Position numbers and translations under genes: made by a program. Shown one piece after another: positions 1 to 5,303 of a DNA stretch of 5,794 bases. The stretch spans positions 1 to 5,794 of the forward strand of contig CAZIRO010000171.1 of the NCBI GenBank assembly GCA_964541595.1, read 5' to 3'. The notes below the pieces were generated by a model. That model saw only the letters and a list, made by a program, of their open reading frames with translations. It was not told where the DNA came from and ran no database searches. The stretch's first letter is position 1. Each line of letters begins with the position of its first letter. This DNA comes from CAZIRO01 sp964541595. GTDB lineage: Bacteria > Acidobacteriota > HRBIN11.

Positions 1-1
1 C

Positions 2-946
2 CCTATGGACGCCGGGATTGCGCGCACGATCGGTCAGACAGTGGCCCGTCTGCAGCCCCGGCCCGCCGGACTGCACTATGAAATCTTTCCCCGGCAGGCG
101 GAACTCGCGCCTGATCAACTCGGCAACCTGATCAAAATTCCCCTGGGGATTCACCGTCGTACGGGTCGGCGGTGTCTCTTCTTGCAGACGGACGGTACCG
201 CCATACTGCAACCCCTGGATGCGCTCTTCGCCTGTACACGACTGGATCCGGAACCGGTCGTGGAACGCGCCCGGTCATGGCAGAAAACGGCCGTGACGGT
301 TCCCATGTCGTCGGAACCGCTGACCGTCGAGGAACGGGAAGCCCGTGAGATCATCGCCGTCGAACAGCCGACGTACTATCCGGAAGCCGATCCGGAGTTC
401 CAGACACTGACAACATTCTGTGCCGCATTGCGGGCACTGGTGGAAAAAGCGCGCCATACACATCAGTTGACCTATGATGAACAACTCGTCATCGTCCACA
501 CGTTCGGATACCTCACGCACGGCGTGGACGCCGTGAACACCATCCTGGACGAGTGTGTCAATGCCTACGCGCAGTTGCGTCTCAAGAGTCCTCTACGCGG
601 CAATCCGATGAGCTGCCCGAAAATCCGGCAGCGCATTCCGCACATCACGCGGGCATACCCCTGCGAATGTCCGAATCAACCGGAACTCGGGTACCCCACA
701 CCCGTGCTGTTCCTGCGTATGCGCGATACGATGCCGGCGGAAGAATGGGACCAGATGGAAATCGAACAGGTTGCCGGTCAGTGGCTGGATCTGACCCGAC
801 GGTCGGAAGAGATCCGTATCCATCTGGAACGGCTCACGGAACGGTTACGGACGTACTTTCAACAGTCCGGCGATCGGGAACTGCGCATCGGCAACGTATG
901 CATTCGTATGAACGATCGGGACGAACTCGAATGGCAAACGGAATGA
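2..946 (+). CDS. CRISPR-associated primase-polymerase (AEP family), C-terminal part, 5' truncated
   Basis: This is the C-terminal part of an archaeo-eukaryotic primase-polymerase. The reading frame is open to the left edge, so the ATG at 5 is probably internal. Numbering from that ATG, residues 26-60 (EIFPRQAEL, then LGNLIKIPLGIHRRTGRR, then LFL) match the conserved end of the AEP catalytic domain as found in TOTE-type primases and CRISPR-associated primase-polymerases. The catalytic DxD and SxH motifs would lie upstream, outside the window. A helical domain follows with cysteines at 139, 184, 204 (in SCPKIR), 220 and 222 (CEC). These could bind an Fe-S cluster or zinc, as in the primase large-subunit C-terminal domain. 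The end (about 255-313) is helical and then strand-rich. cas1 starts 97 bases downstream. Known relatives beside cas1-cas2 make DNA or RNA primers and are implicated in spacer acquisition. Family is fairly sure; the metal-binding role is inferred. Confidence 0.8.
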   Translation, partial: PMDAGIARTIGQTVARLQPRPAGLHYEIFPRQAELAPDQLGNLIKIPLGIHRRTGRRCLFLQTDGTAILQPLDALFACTRLDPEPVVERARSWQKTAVTVPMSSEPLTVEEREAREIIAVEQPTYYPEADPEFQTLTTFCAALRALVEKARHTHQLTYDEQLVIVHTFGYLTHGVDAVNTILDECVNAYAQLRLKSPLRGNPMSCPKIRQRIPHITRAYPCECPNQPELGYPTPVLFLRMRDTMPAEEWDQMEIEQVAGQWLDLTRRSEEIRIHLERLTERLRTYFQQSGDRELRIGNVCIRMNDRDELEWQTE

Positions 947-991
947 GAAGGAATTGCGAATGGCGAATGGCAGATTGCACATTTCGAATGG
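928..991 (+). repeat. Four CGAATGG words at the primase-cas1 junction
   Basis: The heptamer CGAATGG occurs at 928-934, 957-963, 964-970 and 985-991; the middle two are adjacent. The first copy lies in the last codons of the primase gene and the others in the gap before cas1. This is short, degenerate, low-complexity repetition. No function can be assigned. Confidence 0.5.
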
Positions 992-1018
992 TGGATCAAA
1001 CATTCCGGAAGCGTACCG

Positions 1019-1030
1019 AAACGTACGTTT
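1019..1030. promoter_or_regulatory. 12-bp perfect palindrome upstream of cas1, possible operator
   Basis: AAACGTACGTTT is a perfect 12-bp palindrome that ends two bases before the cas1 ribosome binding site (AGGAA at 1033-1037). Its position would suit a dimeric repressor site or a structure that controls cas1 translation. The symmetry is directly visible; a regulatory role is inference. Confidence 0.3.
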
Positions 1031-1043
1031 ACAGGAATCCACC

Positions 1044-2057
1044 ATGCGGGTTGCACACGTCACGGAACAGGGTGCGATCCTGTACGCACGCAAACAACGG
1101 ATCGTGGTCAGTAAGAACCGGACCGTCCTGACCACGCTGCGGACGCGTCAACTCGACCAGATCTGTCTCTGGGGCCGGATCCGGTTGAGTCCATCGGTCA
1201 TCTATCTGGTACTGCGGCGGGGGATTGATACCGTATTCCTCGGACGCAACGGCGAATACCGGGGCCGGTTGATCGGTCCGTTTTCCCGAAATATCGAACT
1301 GCGGCATCAGCAATTCGCACGTCTGCAGGATACGCGGCAACGCCTGCTATGGGCACGCAGCGTGGTTCACGCGAAGATCACGAATGCCCGCACTGTCCTG
1401 CGGCATCGGCAGCGTCACCGCAGGAGTTCCCTGCTTCAGGAGACCATTCACCAGTTGCGGCGGAATCTACAGGCCGTTGACCGTGCACTGTCGCTGGATG
1501 AACTGCGGGGCATCGAGGGCGAAGCCGCGGCCGCATACTTCCGGGCACTGGGGAGCATCATTGACGATCCCTTCTTTCAATTTGAACGCCGCACGCGGCG
1601 ACCCCCGCGGGATCCGGCGAACGCATTGCTCAGTTTTGCCTATACGTTGCTGCTCACGCGCACACTGCATGCCGTTCAGCAGGTGGGACTGGATCCCTAC
1701 CTGGGGTGCCTGCACGATATGGGGTTCGGCAAACCCGCGCTGGCCCTGGATCTGATGGAACCGTTTCGCCCGGCGCTGGTGGATACGTTCGTATGGGACC
1801 TCATCGTGCGCCATCGGATGGGACCCGATGATTTCGAAACCGTGGACGACGACACGGACGCCCGCCCGGTTCGATTGAGTAACTCCGGGTTGCAGAAATT
1901 CCTGGGACTGTGGGAACACCGCTTGCATGAGAAAACCACGGACCCCTGGGAGGGACGCACCTGGACCTGGGACGACCTCATTGTGCAGCAGGCACGCCGG
2001 TTCGCCCGTGCGGTGCGCGAAGGGACGAACTGGCAACCGTTCGTGTGGTATACATGA
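1044..2057 (+). CDS. cas1: CRISPR-associated endonuclease/integrase Cas1
   Basis: Cas1 is the metal-dependent integrase that, with Cas2, inserts new spacers at the leader end of CRISPR arrays. The protein is 337 residues, normal for the family. Residues 1-90 form the N-terminal beta domain (VVSKNRTVL, then IDTVFLGRNGEYRGRL). The helical catalytic domain has the three conserved sites: E158 in GIEGEAAAAYF, H224 in YLGCLHDMGFGKP, and D236 with E239 in LALDLMEPFRP. A further conserved block is RLSNSGLQKFL (278-288). All expected active-site residues are present, so the enzyme should work. The ATG at 1044 is chosen because AGGAA (1033-1037) lies six bases upstream. The in-frame TTG at 954 would add 30 residues translated from the CGAATGG repeats. 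It follows the primase gene on the same strand. The distance to cas2 (315 bases) is unusually long. Confidence 0.97.
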   Translation: MRVAHVTEQGAILYARKQRIVVSKNRTVLTTLRTRQLDQICLWGRIRLSPSVIYLVLRRGIDTVFLGRNGEYRGRLIGPFSRNIELRHQQFARLQDTRQRLLWARSVVHAKITNARTVLRHRQRHRRSSLLQETIHQLRRNLQAVDRALSLDELRGIEGEAAAAYFRALGSIIDDPFFQFERRTRRPPRDPANALLSFAYTLLLTRTLHAVQQVGLDPYLGCLHDMGFGKPALALDLMEPFRPALVDTFVWDLIVRHRMGPDDFETVDDDTDARPVRLSNSGLQKFLGLWEHRLHEKTTDPWEGRTWTWDDLIVQQARRFARAVREGTNWQPFVWYT

Positions 2058-2097
2058 AGAGAAGTGACGTGGGGATAAAGTGATGGTAGAAAACTGG

Positions 2098-2304
2098 GAT
2101 CGGGACAGGCAATGGGACAGAGGATGGACCGGATGAACGGATGGCCAGTGGCCACCGGGTGTCAGGTGCCAGGTGTCGGGTGTCAGGTCCCAGGTCTCAG
2201 GTCCCAGGTCTCAGGTGTCAGGTGTTGGGAAATACTGACTCCGGAAGGTGGGACCATGCTGTCGCCGGATCGGGACACCCTGTGCCCCATTTCCTGTCCT
2301 GATC
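2098..2304. repeat. Imperfect 26-bp inverted repeat enclosing the heptamer array (possible MITE-like element or RNA stem)
   Basis: The arms are 2098-2123 and 2279-2304. Read as a stem they match at 22 of 26 positions, and one of the four mismatches (2102 with 2300) would be a G-U pair in RNA. The enclosed 155 bases include the heptamer array. The arms could be ends of a decayed non-autonomous element, or could fold in a cas1-cas2 transcript. No target-site duplication directly abuts the arms. The nearest flanking direct repeat, GAAGTGACG, lies 19-28 bases outside. Confidence 0.5.
2161..2223 (+). repeat. Tandem heptamer array, nine copies of NYCAGGT-type unit
   Basis: Nine consecutive 7-base units run without a break: GTCAGGT, GCCAGGT, GTCGGGT, GTCAGGT, CCCAGGT, CTCAGGT, CCCAGGT, CTCAGGT, GTCAGGT. 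Degenerate units may extend it on each side (2154-2160 and 2224-2230). The pair CCCAGGT-CTCAGGT is an exact 14-base repeat (2189-2202 and 2203-2216), which suggests recent slippage expansion. The array length is likely to vary among strains. Confidence 0.85.
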
Positions 2305-2372
2305 TCTGTAGAAAAAGCGACGGGAAGTGACGAAAGAGGAATAACGAAAGATCAGAAACGCCGGAGGTGCAT

Positions 2373-2666
2373 ATGGCAGACCGTCAGTGGCTGGTCGTGG
2401 TCAGTTACGACATCTCGGACGATCGGTTGCGTGCGCACGCGGCTGACCTGCTGCTGGAATACGGCGTGCGCGTGCAGCGTAGCGTCTACGAGTGTCGCCT
2501 GGATATGCGGACGTTCGCCGAACTGAAAGAACGGCTGGAACGCATCATCGACTGGGATACGGACAGCGTGCGGTACTATTTTCTGTGCCGCGGGTGTGAA
2601 CCCCGCGTGGAAACCTCCGGCTGGGGCCGTCCCCCGCTCGGGGAACCCGAATCCGTGGTGGTGTGA
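2373..2666 (+). CDS. cas2: CRISPR-associated protein Cas2
   Basis: Cas2 is the small ferredoxin-fold dimer that bridges two Cas1 dimers in the spacer integration complex. The 97-residue protein has the first-strand signature LVVVSYDISDDR, which includes the conserved Asp of the family, then a helix (LRAHAADLLLEYGVRVQRSVYEC) and the later strands DSVRYYFLC. The C-terminal tail (about the last 20 residues, rich in Gly and Pro) is probably flexible. The ATG at 2373 is chosen over the GTG at 2367 because GGAGG (2363-2367) lies five bases before it and overlaps the GTG. It follows cas1 on the same strand, but behind a 315-base repeat-containing gap, so cotranscription is not certain. The CARF gene starts 42 bases after its stop. 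Confidence 0.95.
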   Translation: MADRQWLVVVSYDISDDRLRAHAADLLLEYGVRVQRSVYECRLDMRTFAELKERLERIIDWDTDSVRYYFLCRGCEPRVETSGWGRPPLGEPESVVV

Positions 2667-2708
2667 TCAGAGGAATACGTCAAATAATCTTTTAGGGAGG
2701 ACGCGACC

Positions 2709-3182
2709 ATGAGAGTCGCACTGGTGCTCACCGTCGGAACAACATTAGACCCGATCATCAAGGCCATTCGGGAGTTGCACCGGGAATATCCGCCGGAAAA
2801 ACTCTCCGAACCCGCAATCGTGATCTTAACCTACGGTCGGGCGTTCCAGCAGCAGAAATCACCCGAACCGTTCGAGATTGCCGCCCAGGCGAAACAGCTG
2901 GCGGAGCGTCTGGGAATGCGAGTGCACCCGCGCGAAATCCCCGATCCGGAAAACATCGAAGAAATTATCCACATATTAAGCAGGATTTTTGAAGAAATTT
3001 CCGAAATGGACAGGGTAATCGTCAATTTTACTGGTGGTACCAAAGCGATGTCCGCAGCCGCCGTATACGCCGCTTTGAACGCGCCTCTACAGGGGGAACT
3101 CTTTCTGGATTATATTGGTGGTATTGTCCGCGACGAAGCAGGACGGGTGACCAGTGGCTTTATGCACGTCAGTCGAACCTGA
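2709..3182 (+). CDS. CARF-domain protein, sensor half of a Cas02710/Csm6-like effector
   Basis: The 157-residue product is a single CARF domain, the Rossmann-like fold that binds cyclic oligoadenylate made by type III CRISPR complexes. It opens with a strand and turn MRVALVLTVGTT (loop at 8-12), has a second strand IVILTYGR (37-44), and carries the diagnostic ligand-binding motif NFTGGTKAMS at 106-115. A strong AGGGAGG (2694-2700) lies eight bases before the ATG. The frame stops at TGA 3180-3182, and the HEPN domain continues in the same frame two codons later. In the Cas02710 (TIGR02710) family, CARF and HEPN are normally one chain, so this looks like its N-terminal half. Alternatives are a stand-alone CARF protein such as a ring nuclease. 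Bases 2941-3000 are only 33% G+C (20 of 60), unlike the neighbours. Confidence 0.85.
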   Translation: MRVALVLTVGTTLDPIIKAIRELHREYPPEKLSEPAIVILTYGRAFQQQKSPEPFEIAAQAKQLAERLGMRVHPREIPDPENIEEIIHILSRIFEEISEMDRVIVNFTGGTKAMSAAAVYAALNAPLQGELFLDYIGGIVRDEAGRVTSGFMHVSRT

Positions 3183-3185
3183 TGG

Positions 3186-3986
3186 GTGAAGGAGATCGTC
3201 AGCAGAGTCATCAGGAACCTGCAATGTTCTGCATACCGGGATGCGCGTTCTCTTGCATCCCGTCTACCGGAAACGGGACGCGCCGGATTTGTGCGAAAGG
3301 CTACCGAGATGCTGTACCTGTGGGATGAGTTCGATTATGACCTCGCATGGCAAACCCTACGCAGGATATACGCCCCGGCAAAGATGTTGAAGGATGACCC
3401 GCAGGTCGGCGACATCGCACGATGGGTCGTACGTCTCATGGAACCCGGGAAACAATTGCGCAAATTGACAGAAGACCTTCGAAACATGATGAACGGATCG
3501 ATTCCCGATCTCACCGATTTTGAACTGCTACCGGCGGACGCACTGGAAAACGGTGCACGTCGCATCCGGGAGGGTCGACCGACGGACAGCGTGCTGCGGG
3601 CATATCGTGCGGTGGAAATGGCCGTCCAGGGACGGTTGTTGCGCGCAGGGGTCAATCCGTGGCGACCGAACTGGGATGCACTGGGTGATGCGGTCCGTTC
3701 CGATTATCTTGAACGCATCCGGGCCACGCAGTTACCGCGCAACCTTGCACTGACCACTGGATTGAGCCTGCTGGAAAGCATGGGTCTGGTGACCCTGAAC
3801 GAAAACATGCAGAAACATTTACAGGACCTGCAGCAAACGCGCAATCTGTGTTATCTGGAGCATGGGTTTCAGCGGGTGGACGAGGAAGGCGCACAACGCG
3901 TGTGGCAATACGCCATTGAACTCTGCGAGCGTATTCTGGACACTTCACTGGACGAAGCCCGTCAGGCCGTCCGTCACGGCGATTGA
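3186..3986 (+). CDS. HEPN ribonuclease domain protein, effector half of a Cas02710/Csm6-like protein
   Basis: The product (266 residues from the GTG at 3186) resembles the C-terminal part of Cas02710/Csm6-type effectors, which cleave RNA when their CARF domain binds cyclic oligoadenylate. Residues 30-66 (helical, with LYLWDEFDYDLAW) match the linker region of that family. RAYRAVEMAVQGRLL (138-152) starts the HEPN helices. The catalytic motif is R219-x6-H226 in TRNLCYLEHGF, intact. The frame is the same as that of the CARF gene, with only TGA TGG between the two; joined, the chain would be about 425 residues, a usual family length. No good ribosome binding site precedes the GTG, and the next in-frame ATG (3309) would remove about 40 residues. 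Expression therefore needs translational coupling, readthrough, or the gene is broken. It ends ten bases before the convergent toxin gene. Confidence 0.8.
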   Translation: MKEIVSRVIRNLQCSAYRDARSLASRLPETGRAGFVRKATEMLYLWDEFDYDLAWQTLRRIYAPAKMLKDDPQVGDIARWVVRLMEPGKQLRKLTEDLRNMMNGSIPDLTDFELLPADALENGARRIREGRPTDSVLRAYRAVEMAVQGRLLRAGVNPWRPNWDALGDAVRSDYLERIRATQLPRNLALTTGLSLLESMGLVTLNENMQKHLQDLQQTRNLCYLEHGFQRVDEEGAQRVWQYAIELCERILDTSLDEARQAVRHGD

Positions 3987-3996
3987 CCGGCCGACC

Positions 3997-4383
3997 CTAC
4001 CACAGGACGGAAATACCCATATCGGAAAACACCGGGTCGGACGTTACCATGACCAGACCCTCCAGTAGAGCCTGCGCGGCGAGCATACGGTCGAACGGAT
4101 CCCGATGCGGGTGCGGGAGTCTTCCAGCGAGCAGGGCGTGTTCGACGGTAATGGGAAGTTCCACTGCCCCCATGCGACGGATGTGCGACTGGAATCCCTG
4201 GACCGCCGCTTCGGCCCCGGTAAGACGTCCAAGACGGGCCTTGGTCGCCACTTCCCATGCGGATGCGGCTGAAATGTACAGACTGTTCTGGAGTGATTCG
4301 ATGGCTTTCCGGGATGTTTGTGAAAGTTTTCCGGGAGTCATCAGTGCCCAGAGGAAAACATGTGTATCAAGGAGCAGGCGCAT
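3997..4383 (-). CDS. vapC: PIN-domain ribonuclease toxin (VapC family)
   Basis: The 128-residue protein is a PIN-domain RNase, the toxin of a type II toxin-antitoxin pair. Acidic active-site residues are in place: D6 in MRLLLDTHVFLWAL, E44 in SAASAWEVATKARLGRL, D98 (with D95) in HRDPFDRMLAAQA, and D116 in VTSDPVF. This pattern fits the Phd-linked VapC group often annotated simply as 'type II toxin-antitoxin system VapC family toxin'. Substrate is unknown; relatives cut tRNA, rRNA or mRNA. The ATG at 4383 has GGAAGGA at 4397-4391, seven bases upstream and inside the end of the antitoxin gene. The gene starts four bases after the antitoxin stop, so the two are cotranscribed. It converges on the HEPN gene with only ten bases between stops and no visible terminator. 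Confidence 0.9.
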   Translation of the reverse strand: MRLLLDTHVFLWALMTPGKLSQTSRKAIESLQNSLYISAASAWEVATKARLGRLTGAEAAVQGFQSHIRRMGAVELPITVEHALLAGRLPHPHRDPFDRMLAAQALLEGLVMVTSDPVFSDMGISVLW

Positions 4384-4387
4384 TTTT

Positions 4388-4615
4388 CTATCCTTCCCAC
4401 GCCTGGAGTTCTTCTTCGGGAAGGGGCGCGAAGAAGGCATCGGGCACGTTTCCGGGGACAAACCCCAGCGGGCGTCGTGCCGTATTGGCCTCAACAGGAA
4501 CAAGTCGTGCCACAGGTCGTCCCCGACGTACGATAAGAATTTCCTCACCGGCAAGGACGTCCTCGATCAGTCTGGACAGGTGCGTTTTGGCTTCCAGAAT
4601 CCCGACGATACGCAC
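4388..4615 (-). CDS. Phd/YefM-family antitoxin
   Basis: The 75-residue protein matches the Phd/YefM antitoxin fold: an N-terminal DNA-binding region MRIVGILEAKTHLSRLIEDV, then GEEILIVRRGRPVARLVPVE (about 23-42), which is the family hallmark. The C-terminal tail (about 45-75, with acidic PLPEEEL) should wrap around and inhibit the PIN toxin encoded next to it. Translation starts at GTG 4615, with GGAGG (4625-4621) five bases upstream. Antitoxins of this type bind their own promoter and repress the operon with the toxin as co-repressor. The AT-rich inverted repeat over the -10 element (4635-4647) is a candidate site. The name vapB is avoided because VapB usually denotes AbrB- or RHH-type partners. 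Confidence 0.9.
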   Translation of the reverse strand: MRIVGILEAKTHLSRLIEDVLAGEEILIVRRGRPVARLVPVEANTARRPLGFVPGNVPDAFFAPLPEEELQAWEG

Positions 4616-4634
4616 AGGACCCTCCTGATCTGGT

Positions 4635-4647
4635 TATTTAAAAAATA
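4635..4647. promoter_or_regulatory. AT-rich inverted repeat over the antitoxin -10, candidate operator
   Basis: TATTTAAAAAATA has 5-base inverted arms around three bases and overlaps the -10 element of the leftward promoter. It is a natural place for autorepression by the Phd/YefM protein. The symmetry is visible; binding is inferred. Confidence 0.35.
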
Positions 4648-4671
4648 GGAGCGAACTCTCCAGTTTGTCAA
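4642..4671 (-). promoter_or_regulatory. Sigma-70-like promoter for the Phd/VapC operon
   Basis: On the minus strand a perfect TTGACA (4671-4666) is followed after 18 bases by TATTTT (4647-4642). Transcription would begin near 4635, giving a leader of about 20 bases that contains the GGAGG of the antitoxin gene. In GC-rich DNA this match is unlikely to be chance. Confidence 0.65.
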
Positions 4672-4761
4672 GAAGGACAGGAATAAGAAGACGCGCAACA
4701 GAACGGTGTAGGGGACGACCTCGATCGGTCGCCCGGTCATGACCGTGACCGCCACAACGGC

Positions 4762-4801
4762 GTGGCCACTGCACGGCACACCGGTGCCCGTCAGTGGCCA
4801 C
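4762..4801. repeat. Long hairpin-forming inverted repeat between two divergent toxin-antitoxin modules
   Basis: GTGGCCACTG (4762-4771) and CAGTGGCCAC (4792-4801) form a perfect 10-bp stem. Inside it, after an unpaired C (4772), ACGG pairs with CCGT (4773-4776 with 4788-4791). After an unpaired C (4787), CAC pairs with GTG (4777-4779 with 4784-4786), leaving a 4-base loop. In total 17 pairs with two single-base bulges in 40 bases. No T-tract follows on either strand, so it is not an ordinary intrinsic terminator. Its right arm shares the 12-mer CAGTGGCCACCG with 2146-2157. Confidence 0.7.
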
Positions 4802-4899
4802 CGCAATGTCCACGACCCCTTGAGTCACGCCGCTTTGGGACCGGACCCATTCCATAGCGGCCTCGAGGTACTGCGCGGGTGGTCCACGGCGGGTGTCGG

Positions 4900-4928
4900 T
4901 TGACACGGGACGCGTACGATGTTAAATA
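4900..4928 (+). promoter_or_regulatory. Sigma-70-like promoter for the Xre/PIN operon
   Basis: TTGACA (4900-4905) is a perfect -35. After 17 bases comes TAAATA (4923-4928), preceded by TG plus one base (4920-4922), an extended -10. AATAAT (4925-4930, spacer 19) is an alternative -10. The AT-rich tract 4921-4949 contrasts with the GC-rich surroundings. The leader carries the AAGGAG of the Xre gene. Confidence 0.6.
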
Positions 4929-4961
4929 ATAATAATGATGATAACAATGAAGGAGCAAACG

Positions 4962-5303
4962 ATGCACGCACTGCGGGAGATCCGAAAGCGCAAGGGCCTT
5001 TCCCTGCGAGCACTGGCCGTGCGCGCCCGCGTGAGTCCGGCAACGCTATCGGATATCGAGCGGCACGGATACGTCCCGGGACCGGAAACACGACGCCGCA
5101 TCGCCCGGGCCCTCGGCGTCCGGGAGGAGGAAATCTGGAACGGTATGGAACGGGCTGACACGTTCTGGCGGGATGCGGATCTCGCCGGGATCGCCCGCGG
5201 CGTTCGACCCGTCGAACAGCCCGATGAACTTGCGGCGGCAATTCTGGACGACGCGGAGGCCGATGCACTGCTTGCGGAAATCCGGCGGAGGCGTCGGGCG
5301 TGA
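4962..5303 (+). CDS. Xre-family helix-turn-helix antitoxin/regulator
   Basis: The 113-residue protein begins with a classic Xre/Cro-type HTH: LREIRKRKGLSLRALAVRARVSPATLSDIERH (about 4-35), then PETRRRIARALGVREEEIW (about 43-61). The C-terminal half (about 62-113, acidic and helical, ending in basic RRRRRA) is probably the part that binds the toxin. The ATG at 4962 is chosen because AAGGAG (4950-4955) ends six bases upstream. The in-frame ATGs at 4935 and 4947 lack such a site and fall in the AT-rich leader. Its stop overlaps the start of the PIN gene by four bases, typical of an antitoxin-toxin operon. It probably represses its own promoter. Both genes of this pair are visibly more GC-rich than the CRISPR genes, which may indicate a separate origin. 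Confidence 0.85.
   Translation: MHALREIRKRKGLSLRALAVRARVSPATLSDIERHGYVPGPETRRRIARALGVREEEIWNGMERADTFWRDADLAGIARGVRPVEQPDELAAAILDDAEADALLAEIRRRRRA

Larger units (their letters stand above)
2058..2372 (+). other. Long cas1-cas2 intergenic region without a credible gene
   Basis: These 315 bases contain no convincing gene. They hold an inverted repeat pair (2098-2123 and 2279-2304), a heptamer array (2161-2223), and short direct repeats outside and inside the inverted pair: GAAGTGACG at 2061-2069 and 2324-2332, GTAGAAAA at 2086-2093 and 2308-2315, GGATCGGGACA at 2097-2107 and 2267-2277. The cas2 ribosome binding site GGAGG is at 2363-2367. I see no confident promoter or terminator. Confidence 0.7.

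Noticed and set aside
954..1043. N-terminal extension of Cas1 from the TTG at 954
   Set aside because: The extra 30 residues come from repeat sequence and match nothing in Cas1, while the ATG at 1044 has AGGAA at the right spacing.
2112..2330. 72-codon open frame across the heptamer array (repeated CQVPG-like peptide)
   Set aside because: The peptide is only a translation of the 7-base repeat, lacks a convincing ribosome binding site, and a heptamer array cycles through frames. It is a typical spurious gene call.
2589..2643. GC-rich hairpins near the end of cas2 (CGCGGG/CCCGCG and CCCCG/CGGGG) as a terminator
   Set aside because: Both lie inside the coding region before the stop and are not followed by a T-tract.
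3180..3182. TGA as a recoded codon (Trp/Gly code or selenocysteine)
   Set aside because: Several other genes here end at TGA and use TGG for Trp, and the DNA is GC-rich, so a UGA-reassigned code is unlikely. I see no SECIS-like hairpin straight after the codon.
4634..4906. 90-codon leftward open frame between the two toxin-antitoxin modules
   Set aside because: It runs through the long hairpin and ends inside the antitoxin promoter. The peptide resembles no family I recognise and no good ribosome site was seen.
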